5,599 bases of DNA from Candidatus Eiseniibacteriota bacterium (GTDB lineage Bacteria; Eisenbacteria; RBG-16-71-46; CAIMUX01; VGJL01). The position numbers were made by a program, and so were the translations under genes. Each line of letters opens with the position of its first letter. The stretch's first letter is position 1. Shown here in pieces: positions 1 to 5,220 of the stretch. The notes under the pieces are model-generated. The model had not been told where the DNA came from. It did not search any database and saw nothing but the letters and a program-made list of their open reading frames with translations. The stretch is taken from NCBI GenBank assembly GCA_014729455.1, contig WJJW01000494.1, positions 1 to 5,599 on the forward strand. Direction: 5' to 3'.

Positions 1-60
1 GAGGCCGAGCGGGAACTGCTCCACGGCAGCCTGCTTCGGGTGGTCCAGGGCCACCGGTGA
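1..60 (+). CDS. C-terminal end of an unidentified protein (partial)
   Basis: Frame 1 is open from the left edge to a TGA at 58-60 and gives 19 residues ending LLRVVQGHR. Seventeen of the 19 codons end in G or C, which matches the codon style of the clear genes here. A strong hairpin starts immediately after the stop, as expected at the end of a gene. The fragment is too short to assign to a family and no function can be given. It could be a chance open frame, so confidence is limited. Confidence 0.4.
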   Translation, partial: EAERELLHGSLLRVVQGHR

Positions 61-92
61 CGTGGGAGGGCCGCTGTGCGCGGCCCTCCACG
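61..92. terminator. Hairpin between convergent genes, probable bidirectional terminator
   Basis: The left arm (61-74) and right arm (80-92, GCGGCCCTCCACG) pair over 13 base pairs with a single bulged G and a 5-base loop, TGTGC. It lies between the stop at 58-60 and the stop of the minus-strand gene at 101-103, so it could end transcripts from both sides. Neither side shows a T-tract, so it is not a canonical intrinsic terminator. It may act with Rho or as a 3'-end stabiliser. Confidence 0.6.
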
Positions 93-100
93 AGGATCCG

Positions 101-847
101 TCAGGCTCCGCCGCCGAGCTTGTGGCCGATGAAGGCGAAAACCAGGCCGATGACCCAGAATCCGATCCAAAGGACCAGCGCGGCCGACCGCCCTCGCCCC
201 GGGGGGATCCCGGCGACCAGCGAGAGCCCGACGACGTGGATCCCGAGCATCCAGAGCTGGAAGAGGTCGAAGACGGAAAGCAGCGACCGCAGCAGCGATC
301 CGTCGTCGGGCAGCAAGGCGGCCGGACCGAAGTAGATCTCCGCCGATCCACGCGCCTTGGCGAGGAACGCGTAGAGGATCGCTTCGATCGCTTTTGGGGA
401 CCAAGCGATGGCGGCCACGGGCCAGAGCGCTGCGAAACGGGCGTGTCCCCCCATGCCGAAATTGACGATCGCCAGCAGGACCAGAGCGGCCAGAAGCGCG
501 CCGAGCACCGGCACGAAGATCGGCGCGACCAGGTTCATCACCTGGGCGATCTGCCGAAGGGGACCATCCTCGAGAGCCTGGAGCGCCTCCGCCCGGTCCT
601 CGGGCGACAGGTTCTCGTTGCCCTCGATCTGCTCGACCGCCTGCTCCTGCCACCGCTCCATCAGCAGCTCCTGGACGGACAGGACGGCACCCACCTGCGC
701 GACGATGACGATCAGCAGGGGGACCAGCCAGCCGGCGACCCCGATCGGCGGGGTGAAGGCGCGCGGCGAGAGGGCCAGGGCATGGCCGAACCGCGCGAGG
801 GGGGAAACCGGCGGCGGAGTCGTGGTGGTCGGATCTTCTGGATTCAA
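101..847 (-). CDS. Yip1-family polytopic membrane protein
   Basis: This encodes a 248-residue integral membrane protein if the TTG at 847-845 is the start. The N-terminus is Thr/Pro-rich and cytosol-like (TTTTPPP), followed by LSPRAF. About five hydrophobic segments follow, near residues 36-56, 104-130, 138-153, 195-217 and 224-243. A charged stretch rich in Glu and Gln (about 58-95) sits between the first two. The layout and the late FDLFQLWMLGIHVVGLSLVAG segment resemble bacterial Yip1-domain proteins (PF04893), whose function in bacteria is not established. I chose TTG because the minus strand reads GGAGGTGA just before it (bases 857-850), with GGAGG 5 bases from the start. The in-frame GTG at 853-851 lies inside that Shine-Dalgarno. 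The frame stays open further upstream to 1075, but that part runs through the divergent promoter and is unlikely to be translated. The gene is divergent from the secreted-protein operon, and no functional link is visible. Confidence 0.75.
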   Translation of the reverse strand: MNPEDPTTTTPPPVSPLARFGHALALSPRAFTPPIGVAGWLVPLLIVIVAQVGAVLSVQELLMERWQEQAVEQIEGNENLSPEDRAEALQALEDGPLRQIAQVMNLVAPIFVPVLGALLAALVLLAIVNFGMGGHARFAALWPVAAIAWSPKAIEAILYAFLAKARGSAEIYFGPAALLPDDGSLLRSLLSVFDLFQLWMLGIHVVGLSLVAGIPPGRGRSAALVLWIGFWVIGLVFAFIGHKLGGGA

Positions 848-849
848 GC

Positions 850-857
850 TCACCTCC
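850..857 (-). promoter_or_regulatory. Shine-Dalgarno that fixes a TTG start
   Basis: The minus strand reads GGAGGTGA, an 8-base match to the anti-Shine-Dalgarno, followed by GC and then TTG. It makes the TTG at 847-845 the best start of the Yip1-like gene. It also rules against the GTG at 853-851, which it overlaps. Confidence 0.65.
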
Positions 858-989
858 CGGGTCGCGGAACCGCCGGCGAGGATTGCGCGCGTCCGGCGGG
901 GCGTCAATGGTTTGTTTGCATGGGGAGAGGAGTCGCCCCTGGATGAGAAACGAGGCCGCGACAACCACATACGACGACGTAAACAATGA

Positions 990-1018
990 TTGACAACCCG
1001 TCCGCGCGAAGTGATAAT
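990..1018 (+). promoter_or_regulatory. Near-consensus sigma-70 promoter for the secreted-protein operon
   Basis: A perfect -35 box TTGACA (990-995) is separated by exactly 17 bases from GATAAT (1013-1018), a 5/6 match to the -10 consensus. Transcription should begin near 1025, giving a leader of roughly 50 bases before the ATG at 1074. The AT-rich island around it stands out from the GC-rich background. The promoter overlaps an ATG at 990, which is why the upstream in-frame start for the next gene is rejected. Confidence 0.75.
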
Positions 1019-1073
1019 TGCATCATCTCGTCGAAATCGGGAAGGGTCCCGGTTTCGCGGAAGGGATGTTCGC

Positions 1074-1736
1074 ATGAAGATGACTCTGCATAAACTGATG
1101 ATGATCAGCCTGTTGGCTGCTTTCGTGGCCGGTCCGGCCTCGGCCCGGCCGTTCCTGGACTTCTTCGGCTACAGCTATCTGGATGGTCCGGCCAACACGC
1201 CGGGGACCGAGGTCATCGTCCCGATGCGGCTCGACCCCGACCAGCCGGAACCGCCTCTCGCGCTCGATCTGGTCGAGAACGAGGGGACGCTGGTCCTGAG
1301 CGGTCTCGAGATCGACTCCGTCGAGGAGCATGCGGGCCTGCTGATCCTGACCTATCGCGGCGGCACGATCCGGTTCGCCATGGATCCGTCGCATAACTCC
1401 GCATGGGAGGCCTACCCCCCGAACGAGTCCGTCCCGGGAAGCTTCGAGGAAGGGACCCGGATCCTCGAGGGCTCGTTCACCGAGTGTCTCCAGGTCTTCG
1501 ATCCCACGACCGGGGTCGGCACCCTGCAGGGCCGCTTCGATTTCGATGGCGGGACCCGGTTGAACGAGCTTCCGAACCCGATCGGCTGGCTGTTCTTCGG
1601 CGGAACCACGCTGGATCCGCTCATCGGGATTCCGGAAGGGTTCGAGATGGCCTGGGACGCCCAGCTCGTCGCGCCCGATCCGATCGCCACCAAGACGACG
1701 ACGTGGGGGGCGATCAAGCAGGACTACCGGCAATGA
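1074..1736 (+). CDS. Secreted protein of unknown function, paralog of the next gene, lacking a PEP-CTERM signal
   Basis: This is a 220-residue exported protein. The start is the ATG at 1074, preceded by AAGGGA (1061-1066) and lying about 50 bases downstream of the sigma-70 promoter. A Sec signal peptide is clear: a basic N-terminus (MKMTLHK), a hydrophobic core (LMMISLLAAFVAG), and an Ala-x-Ala-type site PASA with cleavage likely after A24. The mature part is acidic and Gly/aromatic rich and probably all-beta; I recognise no catalytic motif. It shares ordered blocks with the downstream protein: a Tyr-x-Gly-Gly block, a PP(N/D)xS(V/A)PxSF(E/V)xGT block, L(E/G)GSF, and a final IPxG(F/Y)Ex..D(A/G)QL. 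The two are probably diverged duplicates. Instead of an anchor it ends in a short tail at residues 207-220 (KTTTWGAIKQDYRQ). It is the first gene of a two-gene operon, 18 bases before the next start. It may be a released or differently sorted surface protein; this is inference. Confidence 0.82.
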   Translation: MKMTLHKLMMISLLAAFVAGPASARPFLDFFGYSYLDGPANTPGTEVIVPMRLDPDQPEPPLALDLVENEGTLVLSGLEIDSVEEHAGLLILTYRGGTIRFAMDPSHNSAWEAYPPNESVPGSFEEGTRILEGSFTECLQVFDPTTGVGTLQGRFDFDGGTRLNELPNPIGWLFFGGTTLDPLIGIPEGFEMAWDAQLVAPDPIATKTTTWGAIKQDYRQ

Positions 1737-1754
1737 CGGACAGGAGATGACGCA

Positions 1755-2456
1755 ATGAGACCAAATCTGAGAAAAACGCTCCCGGTGCTGTTCACGATGC
1801 TGGCGATCGGGGCGGTGGCCGCCACCCCCGCGTCCGCGCTTCCGTTGCTGATGGACTACACCGGCTTCTCGTGGAGCAGCGATCAGGCTGGGGAGACCAC
1901 GTTCCAGGCCGTCGGCGTTGTCGACGGATTCCTCCCGGGAGCCCCCGAGCCCGACGAGGTCTACACCTACTACCTTTCGGATCTCGTTCTCGACGACCAG
2001 ATCGACCTCGGCGGGGGGTATTTCCGCCGGACGTATTCCGGGGGATCCTTCGCAATCTACGAATCGACTGGCGGCGGAGATCGAGGATACGACTACGGAA
2101 TCGCCCCGCCGGACGGTTCGGCTCCGGCCAGCTTCGTCGACGGGACCTTCTGGCTCGGGGGGAGCTTCGGCTCCTTCACCATGCTCGTCGACCAGTACCA
2201 CGGCCTCGCCTCCTTCTCCGGGTCCGGGGCGTACGACGGAGGGGCGTTCTACGACGATCTGGAGCACTCTTCGTTCTTCACGTTCGCCGGCATGACCAGG
2301 TCGAACGGCAGCGGGATCCCGTACGGCTACGAGTACCGGATCGACGGCCAGCTCGATGCCGCCGTCCGGCCGGTTCCCGAGCCGGCGAGCCTGCTGCTGC
2401 TCACCGGCGGTCTGGTCGGAGCGGGCGTCGTCCACCGGCGGCGCCGGCAAGCCTGA
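1755..2456 (+). CDS. PEP-CTERM sorting domain-containing secreted protein
   Basis: This is a 233-residue exported protein that should be processed by an exosortase. It has an N-terminal signal peptide (basic MRPNLRK, a hydrophobic core, TPASA with cleavage likely after A28). The C-terminus is a complete PEP-CTERM signal: VPEP at residues 207-210, a hydrophobic helix about 211-226 (ASLLLLTGGLVGAGVV), then HRRRR at 227-231. In known systems the exosortase cuts near this motif, and the protein goes to the surface or the EPS matrix. The region between is Gly-, Tyr- and Ser-rich with no enzyme motif I recognise, is probably beta-rich, and aligns with the upstream gene product. The start has a strong Shine-Dalgarno (AGGAG, 1742-1746, 8 bases upstream). 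It is co-transcribed with the upstream gene and followed by a strong terminator. An EPS operon starts just downstream, the usual company of PEP-CTERM genes. No exosortase is inside the window. Confidence 0.9.
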   Translation: MRPNLRKTLPVLFTMLAIGAVAATPASALPLLMDYTGFSWSSDQAGETTFQAVGVVDGFLPGAPEPDEVYTYYLSDLVLDDQIDLGGGYFRRTYSGGSFAIYESTGGGDRGYDYGIAPPDGSAPASFVDGTFWLGGSFGSFTMLVDQYHGLASFSGSGAYDGGAFYDDLEHSSFFTFAGMTRSNGSGIPYGYEYRIDGQLDAAVRPVPEPASLLLLTGGLVGAGVVHRRRRQA

Positions 2457-2479
2457 TCCCGACACCCGAACGGTGCTTC

Positions 2480-2519
2480 GGGGACGGTCCCCTCCGGGGG
2501 CCGTCCCCTCTCGCTTTTT
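2480..2519 (+). terminator. Strong rho-independent terminator
   Basis: The left arm 2480-2492 (GGGGACGGTCCCC) and right arm 2496-2508 (GGGGGCCGTCCCC) form a 13-base-pair stem with one G-T wobble and a 3-base loop. A T5 run follows at 2515-2519 after a 6-base gap. It starts 24 bases after the stop of the PEP-CTERM gene, ends the secreted-protein operon, and separates it from the EPS operon. Confidence 0.88.
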
Positions 2520-2529
2520 GCGCGCGCGG

Positions 2530-2573
2530 GGCTAAACTAGCCGAGGCTCCACCGACAAGCGGCATCGGCCGAT
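2530..2573 (+). promoter_or_regulatory. Leader region of the EPS operon with two short inverted repeats
   Basis: The 184-base gap before the dehydratase fusion holds the terminator, then GGCTA-AAC-TAGCC (2530-2542, perfect 5-base arms) and the 10-base palindrome ATCGGCCGAT (2564-2573). A purine-rich stretch leads to the Shine-Dalgarno AGGGAAGG (2627-2634), 6 bases before ATG 2641. TAAACT (2533-2538) could be a -10 box, but no convincing -35 sits upstream. I saw no sigma-54 -24/-12 element. A promoter is required by the terminator upstream, but its exact place is uncertain, and the repeats are only candidate operator sites. Confidence 0.35.
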
Positions 2574-2640
2574 AGAGAGGGACGGGGCGGAGGGACCGCG
2601 GGGAAGAGGAATTCGACGCATTTACCAGGGAAGGTTCGGC

Positions 2641-5220
2641 ATGGGACCGCGGGCGAGGATCATCCTCCTCAACGTGATCGACGCGCTTCTCCTCAACGGA
2701 GCGGTGCTTCTCGCGCTTCTCCTGCGCTTCGACGGGCATGTCCCGGAGGCGTATCTCCAGCGATATCTCGAGGTCTTCTACGTCATCACCCTCGCCGGCC
2801 TGTTCTTCCTCAACCTGTTCAAGGTCCACCGGACACTCTGGAGATACATCGGCCTGCCGACCGCCCTCTCGGTGGCGAACGCTCTCACCCTGGCCTTCGG
2901 CAGCGTCTACCTGCTGAACCTCTTCCTCCGCCCCCAGGTGCTGCCGCGCAGCGTCCTCGTGCTCTCCTGGATTCTGGCGATCGGCCTCATTCTCGGCCTT
3001 CGCCTCCTGGGCAGGCTCCTCCAGAGCCCCACGCGGCGCTCGAGCCGCACGGGTCGGCGCGTGCTGATCGTCGGGGCGGGGGATGTCGGGGTGATGGTCG
3101 CTCGGGAGCTTTCCCGCACCCTCTCCTACGCGGGCTACCCGATCGGGTTCGTGGATGACGATCCGAACAAGCAGCATGCGCGGATCGAGAACCTGGAGGT
3201 GATCGGAACCACCTTCGATCTCCCGCGGTTGATCGAGGAGCGTCGCGTCGGAGAGGTCATCATCGCCGCCGCTTCGGCCCCGCCCCGTCTGATCCGGCAG
3301 GTGGTGCGGGTCTGTCTGGAGTGCCGGATCGGCTGCCGGCGGGTTCCGGCTCTCGCCGACTACATCGAAGGTCGGGCGGCTCTCGACCAGGTCCGCGAGA
3401 TCCGGATCGAGGATCTCCTGGGCCGCGGCCCGATCGAGATCGATCTTCCGGGCATCCGGCAGAGGCTGTCCGGCTCGACCGTGCTCGTCACCGGCGCCGG
3501 CGGGTCGATCGGCTCCGAGCTCTGCCGGCAGATCGCCCGTTTCTCGCCGGGGCGCCTGGTGATCCTCGACCACAACGAGAACAGCCTGACCTACCTCGGT
3601 CTCGAGCTCCGCGAGAACGACCCGGCTCTGGACGTGGTCCACGTCGTGGGGGACATCAAGGACGCAGAGGGGATGCTCCAGCTTCTCGAGGAGATCCGCC
3701 CCGACCTCGTCTTCCACGCCGCGGCGCACAAGCACGTCAATCTCCTCGAGGCGCGTCCGCGCGAAGCGATCCTGAACAACGTCCTCGGGACCCGCAACGT
3801 CGCGCGGGCCTGCGACCGGGCGAAGGTCCGCAACCTCGTCTTGATCTCGACCGACAAGGCGGTGAATCCGAGCAGCGTGATGGGCGCCTCCAAGCGGGTC
3901 TGCGAGATGCTGCTGCAAGGATTCTCGCGGCGTTCGGAGACGACGATGACCGCGGTCCGCTTCGGCAACGTGATCGGATCGGAAGGGAGCGTGCTGCCGA
4001 TCTTCCGCCGCCAGCTCGCCCGGGGGGGACCGCTGACCGTGACCCACCCGGAGGCCCGGCGCTACTTCATGACGATCCCGGAGGCGAGCCAGCTCGTGAT
4101 CCAGTCGGCGTTGATCGGGCAGCCCGGCGACGTGTTCATCCTCGACATGGGCGAGCCGGTTCGGATCCTGGACGTCGCCCGGCAGCTCATCCGTCTGTCG
4201 GGAATGGTCCCGGACCGCGACGTCTCGATCGCCTTCATCGGGCTTCGGCCGGGGGAGAAGCTGTCGGAGGAGTTGCTGACCCATCAGGAACGGACCCGCA
4301 CGACGCGCCACGAGAAGATCTTCCGATGCGAGCTGGAGGCGGTCGACCCGGAGTGGATCGAGCGAGAGGCGGAGGAGATGATCCAGAGAGCGTCCGGCGA
4401 GACCGCGACCGAGATCCGCGCTCGGCTGCGAAGGGTCGTTCCGGAGTATCTGCCCGAGAAGCCGGAGCCGCTTCCCCGGGAGGAGCCGGTGAAAGCCCCG
4501 GCGACCACTGGACCGGCCCCTCACCCCCTCCCGGCGATCTCCGAGCCGCTTCCGAAGCGTCTGGCGGACGTGATCGCCGCCGGGACGAGCCTGGCGCTGC
4601 TGGCGGTGCCGACCTTCTTCGCCTGGGTTCTCGTACAGGTCTCCGGTCCGGCCACCGTGACGTTTCGTTCCGAGGTCCGGATCGGCCGCAACCGCCGTCG
4701 CGCCGACCGCCGTCGGGGGGCAGGCGCGGTAGGTATCGACCGACGAGAGACCGACCGCCGCCGCCTGGCACTGCCCGGACGGCCTTTCGTCACCTACCGG
4801 GTCGTGCTCGATCCGGGTGGAAGGGCGAATCCGCTGCAGAAGGGGATCTATCGATTCGTGCGTCGGTTTCACCTGGATCGGATCCTCTATCTCTGGAATG
4901 TTTTGAAGGGGGAGATGAGCCTCGTCGGTCCCTCGGCCCACCTCGTCGAGAGCGAGACGTGGAAGCAGGACGCGGTGTCCGCATGGTGTTTCGCGCGGAA
5001 GCCGGGCCTGACCGGACCGTCGCACCTGCTGGGGGGGGAAGGGGAGCTCGCGGTTCTGTACGACCGATACTACGCGCGGCACGGCAACTGGCACCTCGAT
5101 CTGGACGCGCTCCGCCGGGCGCTGCCGAGGCTCGCGCGGGCTCCGCGGGGACGGCGGAGTCGGGTTCCTCTGACGGTGGTCACGGAGACCAGGAAGCAAG
5201 AGGGAGGAATCGTCGAATGA
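2641..5220 (+). CDS. Membrane-bound nucleotide-sugar 4,6-dehydratase/epimerase (CapD/WbpM/PglF type) fused to a degenerate phosphoglycosyl transferase domain
   Basis: An 859-residue fusion. Four membrane segments (about residues 7-28, 43-63, 75-96, 103-123) precede a CoA-binding-like Rossmann domain (GAGDVG, 145-150). An extended SDR domain of the polysaccharide biosynthesis CapD family follows: NAD(P)-binding TGAGGSIG at 284-291, AAAHKHV at 360-366, STDKAVNP at 403-410, M414-x3-K418 and RPGEK at 536-540. Met in place of the usual SDR Tyr is typical of the large WbpM/PglF dehydratases, which turn UDP-GlcNAc into a UDP-4-keto-6-deoxy sugar at the inner face of the membrane. That half looks complete and active. 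After a Pro-rich linker (about 596-638), residues 639-835 resemble a monotopic PGT that normally loads sugar-1-phosphate onto undecaprenyl phosphate: KRLADV, a hydrophobic re-entrant helix, then LWNVLKGEMSLVGP (751-764). The usual LDELPQL is here LDRILYL (745-751), so the catalytic Glu is Arg747. GPRP is GPSA, the KFRSM motif is lost, and an Arg-rich insert lies at 683-708. The start has AGGGAAGG 6 bases upstream. The stop overlaps the next start. Confidence 0.9.
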   Translation: MGPRARIILLNVIDALLLNGAVLLALLLRFDGHVPEAYLQRYLEVFYVITLAGLFFLNLFKVHRTLWRYIGLPTALSVANALTLAFGSVYLLNLFLRPQVLPRSVLVLSWILAIGLILGLRLLGRLLQSPTRRSSRTGRRVLIVGAGDVGVMVARELSRTLSYAGYPIGFVDDDPNKQHARIENLEVIGTTFDLPRLIEERRVGEVIIAAASAPPRLIRQVVRVCLECRIGCRRVPALADYIEGRAALDQVREIRIEDLLGRGPIEIDLPGIRQRLSGSTVLVTGAGGSIGSELCRQIARFSPGRLVILDHNENSLTYLGLELRENDPALDVVHVVGDIKDAEGMLQLLEEIRPDLVFHAAAHKHVNLLEARPREAILNNVLGTRNVARACDRAKVRNLVLISTDKAVNPSSVMGASKRVCEMLLQGFSRRSETTMTAVRFGNVIGSEGSVLPIFRRQLARGGPLTVTHPEARRYFMTIPEASQLVIQSALIGQPGDVFILDMGEPVRILDVARQLIRLSGMVPDRDVSIAFIGLRPGEKLSEELLTHQERTRTTRHEKIFRCELEAVDPEWIEREAEEMIQRASGETATEIRARLRRVVPEYLPEKPEPLPREEPVKAPATTGPAPHPLPAISEPLPKRLADVIAAGTSLALLAVPTFFAWVLVQVSGPATVTFRSEVRIGRNRRRADRRRGAGAVGIDRRETDRRRLALPGRPFVTYRVVLDPGGRANPLQKGIYRFVRRFHLDRILYLWNVLKGEMSLVGPSAHLVESETWKQDAVSAWCFARKPGLTGPSHLLGGEGELAVLYDRYYARHGNWHLDLDALRRALPRLARAPRGRRSRVPLTVVTETRKQEGGIVE
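5202..5220 (+). promoter_or_regulatory. Shine-Dalgarno and ATGA stop/start overlap
   Basis: GGGAGGA (5202-5208) lies 8 bases before the ATG at 5217. That ATG shares ATGA with the TGA stop of the dehydratase fusion. The arrangement implies translational coupling and one EPS transcript. A second ATG follows directly at 5220 but has less favourable spacing. Confidence 0.7.

Noticed and set aside
62..946. A 294-codon plus-strand open frame opposite the Yip1-like gene
   Set aside because: The product is a charged Arg/Asp/Gly-rich sequence without recognisable motifs. The minus strand gives a coherent membrane protein with a good Shine-Dalgarno.
972..996. A minus-strand promoter using TTGTCA (plus 991-996) that overlaps the plus-strand -35 box
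   Set aside because: At a 17-19 base spacing the best -10 is TATGTG, a poor match, so I do not call it.
990..1073. Upstream in-frame ATG at 990 as start of the first secreted protein
   Set aside because: The ATG overlaps the -35 box of the promoter. It would bury the signal peptide behind 28 Arg-rich residues, and no Shine-Dalgarno precedes it.
1023..2465. A 480-codon minus-strand open frame across the two secreted-protein genes
   Set aside because: It spans two well-supported plus-strand genes with signal peptides and a PEP-CTERM end. The translation is Arg/Glu/Pro-rich and motif-free.
4660..4790. Frameshift or sequencing error as the cause of the degenerate PGT domain
   Set aside because: The reading frame is continuous, and recognisable PGT blocks occur on both sides in the same frame. 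The substitutions around Arg747 are in-frame changes within a perfectly spaced motif. A point error at Glu747 alone would not explain the other lost residues.
2401..5199. A 932-codon open frame on the minus strand opposite the dehydratase fusion
   Set aside because: Its codon boundaries coincide with those of the plus-strand gene, so a stop would need TTA, CTA or TCA codons, which are avoided in this GC-rich gene. The translation is low-complexity (Arg/Asp/Pro-rich) with no domains, while the plus strand shows full SDR and PGT motifs.
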